Shown: positions 1-6,605, counted from the first letter of the stretch. The stretch is 23,684 nucleotides of DNA from CG10-46-32 sp964606465 (GCA_964606465.1 CAZSGI010000005.1:1-23684); one strand, 5' to 3'. The notes: generated by a model not told the origin, from the letters alone. Made by a program: numbers and translations.

Positions 1-238
1 GGATGCTGGCCTTGGCGGCCCTGCCCTCATCTCCATCAATGTCCACCCACACGTTGGCGAACACGGAGTCCACCCCGCGGCTGAAGTCCAGCTGGTGGAC
101 GTAGCCGTCGTAGGACTTCCCGTTGATCACCACCCGGACGGGCAGCCCCTGGGTGAGCTGGCGAACCACGAACTGGGTGAGGCTCATGGTGGGAATCAGC
201 TCGGCATGGGAAACAACCACTGCTTTTTTCTCGGTCAC
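1..238 (-). CDS. Partial hypothetical protein (N-terminal 79 residues)
   Basis: Function not recognised. The frame opens with GTG at 236-238 and runs off the left edge without a stop, so only the N-terminal 79 residues are visible (starts VTEKKAVVVSHAELIP). I chose GTG because a near-perfect Shine-Dalgarno (AAAAGGAGGG, 246-255 on the minus strand) sits 7 nt upstream, and a strong promoter lies upstream of that. The visible part is soluble, with no signal peptide or membrane segment. It alternates short beta-like stretches (VVRQL, VRVVING) and becomes acidic (WVDIDGDEG) near the edge. An internal ATG at codon 17 is a weaker alternative start. It is transcribed away from the toxin-antitoxin pair behind it. 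Confidence that it is a gene is good; its function is unknown. Confidence 0.7.
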   Translation of the reverse strand, partial: MTEKKAVVVSHAELIPTMSLTQFVVRQLTQGLPVRVVINGKSYDGYVHQLDFSRGVDSVFANVWVDIDGDEGRAAKASI

Positions 239-245
239 GGAGCAA

Positions 246-255
246 CCCTCCTTTT
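246..255 (-). promoter_or_regulatory. Shine-Dalgarno site of the partial gene
   Basis: AAAAGGAGGG on the minus strand, 7 nt before the GTG at 238. It is one of the strongest ribosome-binding sites in the window and decides the GTG start. A small hairpin (CCGCA/TGCGG, 260-273) lies just upstream in the predicted leader. Confidence 0.75.
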
Positions 256-279
256 GCTGCCGCAGAATTGCGGTCTTTC

Positions 280-308
280 TTTATACCACCAGCCTCACGG
301 CTTGTCAA
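280..308 (-). promoter_or_regulatory. Sigma70-type promoter of the partial gene
   Basis: On the minus strand, TTGACA (303-308), a 17-nt spacer and TATAAA (280-285). The -35 overlaps an imperfect palindrome, TTGTC-AACT-GACAA (302-315), which could be an operator. The leader from this promoter would be about 35-40 nt. Confidence 0.75.
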
Positions 309-408
309 CTGACAACACAAAATAGTACTTCTTCCCCGCCCAGACCGACCCCGCCCAAAAGCTCCTCCGCGACTTTGAACGTGGGGCGGTTGAAGAATGG
401 CGGAGGGA

Positions 409-786
409 TTACGCGATTGCGCGCTTCTCTTTGCGGGCGCGCGCGGTGCGCCTTTGAATCGGCTCCAGACGGACACGGAACCCGAGGCCCGAAAAAATGT
501 CCAACGCCGTATGCAGGCTAGGGCTGTGCTTGCTCGCAAGTATCTCATACAGATGCGGTCGGCTAACTCGGGTGCGCTGCGCCAACTTGCCGATGCCGCC
601 CTGGGCGACCGCGATATCGCGCAACGCGAGCATGAGCGCCCGCGTGTTCGGATCCTTCTCGTACTCTTCAAGCACCACTTCCAAAAACGCCTGCGCCTCG
701 TCGGAATCTTTTAATATCTCCACCATGCGCTCGTTAAAACTCGCCGTAATTCCGCTTAATTTCTTTGGGTTGCTATGTGTTGCCAT
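409..786 (-). CDS. Antitoxin of HI1420/HigA-like addiction module (HTH protein)
   Basis: Likely DNA-binding antitoxin that neutralises the toxin encoded just upstream. 125 residues from ATG 784-786. The N-terminal half (about 1-50) is helical and would bind the toxin. The C-terminal half (about 58-102) carries a Cro/C1-like helix-turn-helix: GIGKLAQRTRVSRPHLYEIL followed by a SPSLHTALDI segment, typical of the 'putative addiction module antidote protein' family. A basic tail follows (RRTARARKEKR). The start overlaps the toxin 3' end by 14 nt (773-786), the usual translational coupling in these modules. An upstream in-frame ATG at 817-819 is possible, but it adds a non-conserved extension inside the toxin gene. 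The family binds its own promoter; the palindrome at 1125-1144 is the obvious target. Confidence 0.85.
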   Translation of the reverse strand: MATHSNPKKLSGITASFNERMVEILKDSDEAQAFLEVVLEEYEKDPNTRALMLALRDIAVAQGGIGKLAQRTRVSRPHLYEILASKHSPSLHTALDIFSGLGFRVRLEPIQRRTARARKEKRAIA

Positions 787-1120
787 ATGTTCTCTGGTGA
801 TAATCTTTCCAATATGCATGCGCCTGTTTGATGTCCGTCTCCTGGGTTTGTTTTTCCCCTCCGCACAGCAGCACCACAATCACTCTCGTCTCTTTTCCAA
901 AATATACGCGCAACCCGGGCCCGTAGTGAATGCGCAGTTCATGTGTCCCGCCGCCGAGCGATCTGCAATCGCCCGTGTTGCCGGACTGCAATCGGTACAC
1001 CCGGTCTGATACAATACGGCGCGTTCGTGCATCCTTAATCGTCTCAAACCAATCCCAGAACGGCTCTTTGCCTCCTTCAGTGATATAGTACTTGATTTCA
1101 AACGGAACAACCCTCCTCAT
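773..1120 (-). CDS. RelE/ParE-superfamily toxin, HI1419 type (HigB-like)
   Basis: Predicted mRNA-interfering toxin of a type II toxin-antitoxin pair. 115 residues, normal for the family. Family landmarks are a start like FEIKYYITEGGKEPFWDWF, a central basic DRVYRLQSGNTGD, a GTHELRIHYGPGLRVYF strand pair, and the C-terminal VVLLCGGEKQTQETDIKQA followed by a YW pair, which is diagnostic of the 'addiction module killer protein' (Gp49-like) family. The toxin comes first and the antitoxin second, as in HI1419/HI1420 and unlike most relBE operons. The ATG (1118-1120) lies only 3 nt from the promoter -10 box. An AGGAGGG sequence falls just inside the coding region with no in-frame start at a normal distance, so initiation is probably leaderless. 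Confidence 0.88.
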   Translation of the reverse strand: MRRVVPFEIKYYITEGGKEPFWDWFETIKDARTRRIVSDRVYRLQSGNTGDCRSLGGGTHELRIHYGPGLRVYFGKETRVIVVLLCGGEKQTQETDIKQAHAYWKDYHQRTYGNT

Positions 1121-1123
1121 AGT

Positions 1124-1152
1124 ATTGTAAGAAATATCTTACAAAAAGTCAA
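1124..1152 (-). promoter_or_regulatory. Toxin-antitoxin promoter with embedded operator
   Basis: On the minus strand, TTGACT (1147-1152), a 17-nt spacer and TACAAT (1124-1129). A perfect inverted repeat, TTGTAAG-AAATAT-CTTACAA (1125-1144), fills the spacer and most of the -10. A repressor bound there would block RNA polymerase, as expected for autorepression by the antitoxin or the toxin-antitoxin complex. Predicted +1 is at or within the toxin ATG. Confidence 0.8.
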
Positions 1153-1162
1153 ATAGGGAAAA

Positions 1163-2467
1163 CTACGCCAGTTTTTCGGCCACGTATGCCGCAAGTTCCC
1201 CAACCTTGACGCGCACCTGCTCCATAGTGTCGCGGTCCCGGACCGTAACCGTATTGTCCTCAAGCGTGGTAAAATCTATGGTGATGCAGTACGGAGTGCC
1301 GATCTGGTCTTGGGAGTAGTAGCGCTTGCCGATGTTGCCGCGGTCGTCCCAGGCAGCCATGAACCTCCGGCGCAAGTCCTGGTAGATGCCCTGCGCTTTC
1401 GCAACGAGCTCGGGCTTGTTGCGCATGAGCGGGAACACCGCAACTTTGTAGGGCGCGAGCTTTGGAATGAGTCGCAGCACTTCCCTGTCTTCTTCTTGAT
1501 GGTACGCGCTGACGAGGATGGCAAGTATGGTGCGGTCAACCCCGAGCGATGGTTCTATGACATGCGGCCAGAATTCCTCGCCGGATTCGGGGTCGCGGTA
1601 CTTGGTGTCTTGACCAGAATACTTCTCGTGATTCTTGAGGTCAAAGTCCGTGCGGTATGCGAGCCCGTACAACTCATCATGGCCGAACGGAAACTCAAAC
1701 TGGAAATCAATGGTCTTTTTTGAGTAGTGGCTGAGCTCATCCTTGGGCACGTCAAACTCATGCACCTTCTTTGGATTGATGCCGCAAGTCTGAATCCACT
1801 TATGAATCTCCTTTCGCCAATTGTCAAACTCCAGTTCCCAGTCTGAATCTTCTTGGGGTTTGTCAATAAAGTACTCAATCTCCATCTGCTCAAACTCGCG
1901 CGTGCGGAAAATGAAGTTGCCGGGAGTGATTTCGTTCCGAAACGCTTTTCCAATTTGCGCAATGCCAAACGGCAACGTCTTGCGCGTGGTGTTGACCACA
2001 CTCTTGAAATCAACGAAAATCGCCTGCGCCGTCTCCGGCCGCAGGTACACGACATTCTCATCGCTCGCAACCGGCCCCAAGTGTGTGCGGAACATCATGT
2101 TAAACTGTTGGGGTTTGGTAAGCTCTCCCCCGCACTTCTCGCACGAATCGCCCTTGACGTGATCCGCGCGATACCTCTCGTGGCACTTTTTACACTCAAC
2201 CATGGGGTCATTAAAATTACTGACATGGCCAGATGCCTCCCAGACCTTTGGGTTCATAATCAATGCCGCGTCCAAGCCGACTATGTCATCCCGCCTGCGC
2301 ACAAACAGGTCCCACCACAGGGCTTTGATGTTATTTTTAAGCTCAACCCCCAAGGGACCGTAGTCCCAGGAATTAGCAAGACCCCCGTAGATCTCGGAGC
2401 CTGGATAGATGAACCCCCGCTGCTTTGCCAGGGAAATAATTTTTTCCATGAGGTCCGGTTTTGCCAT
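1163..2467 (-). CDS. glyS: Glycyl-tRNA synthetase, alpha2 type
   Basis: Charges tRNA-Gly with glycine; cytosolic class II synthetase. 434 residues, a compact form of the single-chain homodimeric (eukaryote/archaeal/Gram-positive type) enzyme, not the alpha2beta2 type. Motif 1 lies near residues 28-50 (LANSWDYGPLGVELKN). A four-cysteine zinc-like insert CxxC...CxxC (Cys92, 95, 109, 112) follows. Motif 2 is at about 177-197 (FRNEITPGN ... FRTREFEQ) and motif 3 at about 313-322 (LGVDRTILAI). The C-terminal anticodon-binding domain (about 340-434) includes KVAVFPLMRNK. Start ATG 2465-2467 is supported by the conserved N-terminus and a promoter just upstream; no Shine-Dalgarno is visible. It is monocistronic or reads toward the toxin-antitoxin pair. 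Also called glyQS. Confidence 0.96.
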   Translation of the reverse strand: MAKPDLMEKIISLAKQRGFIYPGSEIYGGLANSWDYGPLGVELKNNIKALWWDLFVRRRDDIVGLDAALIMNPKVWEASGHVSNFNDPMVECKKCHERYRADHVKGDSCEKCGGELTKPQQFNMMFRTHLGPVASDENVVYLRPETAQAIFVDFKSVVNTTRKTLPFGIAQIGKAFRNEITPGNFIFRTREFEQMEIEYFIDKPQEDSDWELEFDNWRKEIHKWIQTCGINPKKVHEFDVPKDELSHYSKKTIDFQFEFPFGHDELYGLAYRTDFDLKNHEKYSGQDTKYRDPESGEEFWPHVIEPSLGVDRTILAILVSAYHQEEDREVLRLIPKLAPYKVAVFPLMRNKPELVAKAQGIYQDLRRRFMAAWDDRGNIGKRYYSQDQIGTPYCITIDFTTLEDNTVTVRDRDTMEQVRVKVGELAAYVAEKLA

Positions 2468-2478
2468 ATAATGACTCT

Positions 2479-2508
2479 ATAATAGCACGAAAGCTTGACA
2501 AACATCAA
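2479..2508 (-). promoter_or_regulatory. Probable glyS promoter
   Basis: On the minus strand, TTGATG (2503-2508), an 18-nt spacer and TATTAT (2479-2484), with the glyS ATG only 11 nt beyond the -10 box, giving a leader of about 4-5 nt without a Shine-Dalgarno. It overlaps the divergent promoter proposed for the structured RNA. Confidence 0.5.
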
Positions 2509-2532
2509 TCAATATGCAAGAATGTCTATAAT
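2495..2532 (+). promoter_or_regulatory. Probable promoter of the structured RNA
   Basis: Plus strand TTGACA at 2495-2500 followed at 17 nt by a weak AAGAAT (2518-2523). A perfect TATAAT at 2527-2532 lacks a good -35 at normal spacing. Either combination would start a plus-strand transcript near 2530-2540 that ends at the terminator at 2896-2953. Confidence 0.45.
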
Positions 2533-2953
2533 TTTCACGTCTCGGCGCTCCTTGTCCTCGACGCCTCCCTTGTTCCTCCCTAATTAGGTCAGCGCTCTTC
2601 CCTCATCCGATGGTAGTTTAAAGGGCTACGTCCGGATGATAGTGAAGAACCTGACCGGCTCGGCGGGCCACCGGTCCATACGGACTCGGGTGGATCCGCA
2701 ATCCTCCTGTCCGTGTGTCCGTGCTCGCCGAGCCTGCTTCTTCTGCCAGCGCGTCTCCCTCCCTCGAGGACTGCGCAAAGCGCGCAGTGATGCTTGGCAG
2801 CCGCCGGGCAAGCTTCCCCGGCTTGCCCGGCGCATTCTTCGCCAACCCCATGGGCGTTTCCAAGAAATGCCCTCCGTGAGAGATGGGGTTGATTACCCGG
2901 CGGGTGATGCGGCGACTTCGGTCGCATGTGCATCACCCCCGGGTTCTTTTTTT
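2533..2953 (+). ncRNA. Unassigned structured RNA, about 420 nt
   Basis: No protein gene is convincing in this 488-nt gap, but the plus strand folds extensively. Perfect or near-perfect helices seen are GGTCAG 2587-2592 with 2651-2656, enclosing TCTTC/GAAGA, CATCCG/CGGATG and GTAG/CTAC; GGCTCGGCG 2657-2665 with 2726-2734, enclosing CCACC/GGTGG and GTCC/GGAC; CTGCCA 2743-2748 with 2795-2800, enclosing CTGCGC/GCGCAG; GCCGGGCAAG 2803-2812 with 2822-2831; and AACCCCAT 2844-2851 with 2883-2890, enclosing a 9-bp GGGCGTTTC stem. A strong terminator closes it. The 5' part contains several unpaired pyrimidine runs such as CCTCCCTTGTTCCTCCC. It is not tmRNA (found elsewhere), and it lacks the invariant RNase P and SRP RNA core sequences. 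The exact 5' end is inferred. What is seen is structure plus terminator; the role is unknown. Confidence 0.65.
2896..2953 (+). terminator. Intrinsic terminator of the structured RNA
   Basis: Stem CCCGG (2896-2900)/CCGGG (2939-2943), continued by GGGTGATGC (2902-2910)/GCATCACCC (2930-2938) and GCGAC-TTCG-GTCGC (2912-2925, a C(UUCG)G tetraloop), then TTC and seven T (2947-2953). It works only in plus orientation: on the minus strand the hairpin is not followed by a T run. It therefore belongs to a plus-strand transcript from the gap, not to tgt. Confidence 0.88.
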
Positions 2954-2955
2954 AG

Positions 2956-4050
2956 TTACAAACGGCCCGCGGCAATCGCAGTACGGATGCGGCGCATCAG
3001 TTCCAGATAGAAATCCACGTTATTGAGCGTGGCGAGCCGTATGGCGAGCGGCTCCTGTGTTTTAAAAAGGTGGCACAGGTACGCCTTGGTGTACGTCTTG
3101 AGTTCGCGGACAGACGATTGCGCGTTGATTTTTGAAAGGTCTTTCGCGAAACACGCGTTGGTGATGGAAACGGTTTCGTACCCAAAGCCCGCGCCTTTCC
3201 AAAAGTACAGCCTGCCGTGCCTGGCCTCGCGCGTGGGAATCACGCAGTCAAACAGGTCAATGCCAGCTTTGACGGCTTTCATGATCTGCTCAGGTCTTCC
3301 CACGCCCATGAGGTAGCGCGGCTTTTCTTTCGGAAGCTCCGGAACCGTGTACGCAAGAACCTTGAACATGTCGCTTGCGCTCTCCCCGACCGCCAAGCCG
3401 CCGATTGCGTACCCGTCAAAATCCAGTTTGACCAATTCGAGGGCGGATGTAAGCCGGAGATCTTTATACACTGACCCTTGGACAATGGCAAAGAGCAACG
3501 CACGACCTCCCCCCAACCCCCTCCTTAGCAAGGAGGGGGGAGTTTGTGCGGCCCACTTCGTGGTCAATGCAACGGCCCGTTCAGCCTCCTTGCGGGAACA
3601 CGGGTACGCAGGACATACATCCAAAACCATCCGGATATCCGAGCCCATCACCTCCTGAATCTCTAAGGCTTTTTTGGGGGTGAGCAAGAACTCTTTACCA
3701 TCCACGTGCGACTGGAATTTGACGCCGTTCGGGAGAATTTTTCGCATCCGAGCCAAAGAAAAAACCTGGAACCCGCCCGAATCCGTAAGCAAGGGGCCGT
3801 GCCAATCCATGAATGCGTGCAAGCCGTGAGCTTTTTTCAAAACCGAAATTCCGGGCCGCAGCAGCTGGTGGTACGCGTTGGAGAGGATAATCTGGGCGTT
3901 GAGCCTGCGCAGGTCGTCCCCGGTCAACGACTTGACCGCGCCCGAGGTTGCAATCGTGCAAAAAGCCGGCGTCGCTATTCGCCCGTGAGGCGTCCGGATC
4001 GTCCCAAGCCGCGCGGATGAGCGATGAGATTGTCTGCCCGCCCGGAACAT
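2956..4050 (-). CDS. tgt: Queuine/preQ1 tRNA-guanine transglycosylase
   Basis: Exchanges G34 of GUN-anticodon tRNAs for a queuosine precursor base. 364 residues from ATG 4048-4050, which overlaps the stop of the upstream gene; a GTG one codon earlier (4051-4053) is the alternative. TIM-barrel landmarks are RLGTIRTPHGRIATPAF at the N-terminus, general-base Asp90 in LLTDSGGFQVFS, GGLAVGES (218-224), and nucleophile Asp268 in DLFDCVIPTREARHG. Two oddities. Residues 170-183 (TPPSLLRRGLGGGR) are encoded by a palindromic repeat inserted in frame. The C-terminal zinc site is gone: where CxCxxC is expected there is SSVREL (312-317), and the histidine of the usual HN pair is Asn343. Family folding around both sites is otherwise intact (YTKAYLCHLF, TLNNVDFY), so the enzyme is probably functional without zinc. 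Confidence 0.95.
   Translation of the reverse strand: MFRAGRQSHRSSARLGTIRTPHGRIATPAFCTIATSGAVKSLTGDDLRRLNAQIILSNAYHQLLRPGISVLKKAHGLHAFMDWHGPLLTDSGGFQVFSLARMRKILPNGVKFQSHVDGKEFLLTPKKALEIQEVMGSDIRMVLDVCPAYPCSRKEAERAVALTTKWAAQTPPSLLRRGLGGGRALLFAIVQGSVYKDLRLTSALELVKLDFDGYAIGGLAVGESASDMFKVLAYTVPELPKEKPRYLMGVGRPEQIMKAVKAGIDLFDCVIPTREARHGRLYFWKGAGFGYETVSITNACFAKDLSKINAQSSVRELKTYTKAYLCHLFKTQEPLAIRLATLNNVDFYLELMRRIRTAIAAGRL
3506..3542. repeat. GC-rich palindromic repeat inside tgt (copy 1)
   Basis: Plus strand has a CCTCCCCCCAA lead-in, then CCCCCTCCTT (3517-3526), loop AGC and AAGGAGGGGG (3530-3539), a 10-bp perfect stem. It encodes residues 170-183 of Tgt on the minus strand, at a surface-loop position between a helix and the FAIVQG strand where relatives have no such peptide. 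A related copy lies in ileS at 7143-7180. Confidence 0.85.
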
Positions 4051-5843
4051 CACTCAATGTTCCCCAGTGTTACGGCGTTGCCGAAGAATTCCATTACCTC
4101 CCCGACCGCGTCGTCAACCACCTTGAAACCGCTGCGCTCCAGGAGCTGCGTGGAGCTGGAAAGCGGCGACGTCGGCGTAACGCCGACCTTGAACCGCACC
4201 TCAAAGGGCAGCTCCAACGCGGGAACGCGCGAGGCGCGCCAGGTAACGTTCCGGCTCGCCGAGTCAAAGAGAATCTCACCCACGGAAAGGCTCGATTCAT
4301 CCTTCCACGACACAAAGCCCGGCAAGGGCGCCGAGAGCTCCAAGTCCCGCAAGCCGGACGTGCTCGGGCCAATGGTCCACACCATCACGTACACGGTTTC
4401 CTGCCCAACCTCGGGCGGGTTGGGGCCCGAGCCGACCACCGCGCCCTCGGGGGTCGTGTAGCGCCCCGCGACCTCAAAGGTGAGGTCCGCGAGAATGTTG
4501 GTGACGTTCTCCTCGCTCACGACGCGTACATCCTGGTCCCCGAGCGCTGCGGTAACCTCGGCGCCGGAAACGAGCCGCGGTACGCCCGCGAACCCGCGCG
4601 GCGGCCGCGCGCTCGCCGAGAGGCGGAGCGCAAATTCAACGCTCCCCTCGGGCCGCAGCGAATCAAGCGCGCCCGTGGTGGTTGCATCCCAGAATACGTT
4701 GCCGGACTCATAAAACCCGCCTGACCCGACGTTCAGCGAATCCGCGTCCCACAGGCTCTCGTTGGGCAGCTGCAGCCGCACCACCACGTTCCGCATCACG
4801 TACGTCCCGGTGTTTTTGAGGGTGACGGTGTAGTCAATGCGCTCACCCCACTGCAGCTTTTTCCCTTGCGCGGGCGCGGAGCTGATGGCAACCGAAACCG
4901 AAGCGTCCTGCACGCTGACCTCTTTCTCTGCCGATACGATCGCTTCGGACGAATTGTTGCGGCCGAGTTTCGCGGTCGCCACAATTTTTTCTCCCGCAGA
5001 AGCGCCCACCACGGCGGTGACCGAAACCTCATAGGCGGCGCCGGTTTTTGAGAGCGCGGAGAGCGGCCACCGGTACACCCCCTCCTCCGCCGGCTCGGGC
5101 GTGGCGCTTGAAACCGAAAGCCCAACCGGGAGCGAGAGCTCCACGAACACCTCGTCCTGCTTCTCCGCGACCAAGGAATCTCCGGACGCGCGCACCACGA
5201 GCGTCACCGCTGACCCCGCGGCCGCCCGCGAGGGGCCGGAAATGTTGAGCGAAACCGTGGGGTCCCCGAGGGTGAACGCCTCCTCATGTGTTGCCGTGTA
5301 CGTGCTCGTAAACGAGCGGGGCTTAAACGAGAGCGAAAACGGGATGGCAACCGTGGAACCCGCCCTCCCCCCGAACCGCGCCGTAAAGGCGAAGTCAACC
5401 GTCTCACCGGCAGCGATGCTCCCGAGCTTCCAGGTGTTGTTCGCCTCGCTGGTTGCGATGTGGTCGGAGGCGATGAACTGCGCGATGCCCTCCTCGGGCG
5501 CGGCGGTGTCCGGCCAGTCAATGTAGAGCTCCAGATCCTCAAGGTCAACTTCCTCGTTGTTCGTAATCCGCAACGTGTAGTCGGTGTTCACCGCGGTCTG
5601 GGGAGCGCGCTCGCCGGAGAGCTCAAACGCAACGCGCGCCCCGGTGAAGCTCTCCGGCGTCCTGCCGAAGAGGTACATGCCGCCGAGCACCACCGCGATG
5701 ATGGCGATCAAAAACAGCACCACGCCCCACGCATAGAGCGCGCGGCGGCTCCCGCGCGGCCGGTGCTCGAACCGCCGGGGGTTGAAATTCCCGGTGCCGT
5801 AGATTGAGCGCATGGTGCTCGCGATGTTGTGTGACGCTTCCAT
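4050..5843 (-). CDS. Membrane-anchored protein with Ig/DUF11-like extracytoplasmic repeats
   Basis: Specific function unknown. 597 residues. A basic cytoplasmic N-terminus of about 35 residues (RRFEHRPRGSRR) is followed by one membrane helix at about 36-60 (WGVVLFLIAIIAVVLGG). A long all-beta, threonine/serine/valine-rich extracellular part then runs to the end. At least three repeats of a CARDB/DUF11-like pattern can be seen, such as YTLRITNNEEVDLEDLELY, IDYTVTLKNTGTYVMRNVVV and VYVMVWTIGPSTSGLRDLEL, each followed by a proline-rich turn and a strand ending in L.P. This layout suggests a cell-surface stalk or adhesin-like protein. It sits 3 nt downstream of recO and overlaps the tgt start, so it is probably co-transcribed with ileS-recO-tgt. 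Codon use is very GC-rich, like its neighbours. Confidence 0.85.
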   Translation of the reverse strand: MEASHNIASTMRSIYGTGNFNPRRFEHRPRGSRRALYAWGVVLFLIAIIAVVLGGMYLFGRTPESFTGARVAFELSGERAPQTAVNTDYTLRITNNEEVDLEDLELYIDWPDTAAPEEGIAQFIASDHIATSEANNTWKLGSIAAGETVDFAFTARFGGRAGSTVAIPFSLSFKPRSFTSTYTATHEEAFTLGDPTVSLNISGPSRAAAGSAVTLVVRASGDSLVAEKQDEVFVELSLPVGLSVSSATPEPAEEGVYRWPLSALSKTGAAYEVSVTAVVGASAGEKIVATAKLGRNNSSEAIVSAEKEVSVQDASVSVAISSAPAQGKKLQWGERIDYTVTLKNTGTYVMRNVVVRLQLPNESLWDADSLNVGSGGFYESGNVFWDATTTGALDSLRPEGSVEFALRLSASARPPRGFAGVPRLVSGAEVTAALGDQDVRVVSEENVTNILADLTFEVAGRYTTPEGAVVGSGPNPPEVGQETVYVMVWTIGPSTSGLRDLELSAPLPGFVSWKDESSLSVGEILFDSASRNVTWRASRVPALELPFEVRFKVGVTPTSPLSSSTQLLERSGFKVVDDAVGEVMEFFGNAVTLGNIE

Positions 5844-5846
5844 AAG

Positions 5847-6587
5847 TTAGGCGCGTGCCCAAGCGGTGCGCCGCACCGGGACACCCGCTACGGTTTTCAA
5901 AAAGTTCCAACTGGCGATCGGATGCTCAAACACGTGGTTCCAGAATCGTTGTACAATGGCCTGCGCGGTCGCGTCAAGCGGCTCGACGCCCGCGCGCAGC
6001 GCGCGCAGCGCGCGCTCCGAAACCTCGTCCGCGAACACGTCGCACGGAGCGCACGGTTCGCAGAGCACGCCTCCCCCCTCGTGGCTGAACCGCCCGGATG
6101 AGAGCGGTTGTTTGCAGTTGATGCAGCGACGCATCTCGGGCGCAAACCCGACCCGCGCGACGAGCTCCCACACAAACCGCGCCGCCAGCATTTCTTCCCC
6201 CCGCCCCGCGGCGCGCTCCAGGCGCACGAGCGCGCGGTCCAAAAGCTCGTACACCCCCCGCTCCCGCAAGAACGGCCGCGTGCCGCGCTTGACCGCTTCC
6301 ACGCACACCGAGGCTGCCGCGCTCTTTACCACGTCCACCCGAATCCCCATCCGCGAATCGCGCATCCTGCTCCCTGCCAGTATATCCCATCTCCTGCCGT
6401 TTGCAAGCAGGAGCTCGGTGCTGATGAACGGCTCCAGGTGCCCGGCCAGTTTTGACTCGATTTTGCGCACCCCGCGCGCCCGCGCCTCGATTCTGCCGAA
6501 GGCATCGGAAAAAAACGAAATGATGCGGTCGTGCTCGCCGTAGGGGTGGGAGGATAAAATAATCGCTTTGGTTTTATAGGTTGCCAT
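5847..6587 (-). CDS. recO: DNA repair protein RecO
   Basis: Recombination mediator that helps load RecA at SSB-coated gaps with RecR (RecFOR pathway). 246 residues from ATG 6585-6587. The N-terminal OB fold is recognisable (MATYKTKAIILSSHPYGEHD, then ISFFSDAFGRIEARARGVRK, a typical RecO opening). A helical middle and a four-cysteine zinc module follow (Cys155, Cys158, Cys176, Cys179; CINC and CEPC). An upstream in-frame TTG (6600-6602) is possible but adds five non-conserved residues. The gene starts 18 nt after the ileS stop and ends 3 nt before the surface-protein gene, so it is inside the operon. No clear Shine-Dalgarno is present. Confidence 0.92.
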   Translation of the reverse strand: MATYKTKAIILSSHPYGEHDRIISFFSDAFGRIEARARGVRKIESKLAGHLEPFISTELLLANGRRWDILAGSRMRDSRMGIRVDVVKSAAASVCVEAVKRGTRPFLRERGVYELLDRALVRLERAAGRGEEMLAARFVWELVARVGFAPEMRRCINCKQPLSSGRFSHEGGGVLCEPCAPCDVFADEVSERALRALRAGVEPLDATAQAIVQRFWNHVFEHPIASWNFLKTVAGVPVRRTAWARA

Positions 6588-6605
6588 ACTGGAAATAACC
6601 AATAA

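Noticed and set aside
2533..2953. RNase P RNA or SRP RNA in the glyS-tgt gap
   Set aside because: Size would suit RNase P, but I find neither the GAAAGTCC-type core nor the ACAGAA core on either strand, and no SRP GGAAGC.AGCA-type apex. A covariance-model search would be decisive.
2589..3010. Open frames of 115 and 124 codons on both strands over the structured RNA
   Set aside because: No homology pattern, no ribosome-binding site, Arg/Ser/Pro-rich shadow composition; the plus-strand frame runs through the terminator and into tgt.
6587..6602. TTG start of recO five codons upstream
   Set aside because: The extra residues are not part of the RecO pattern and no Shine-Dalgarno supports them; ATG 6587 fits the family start.
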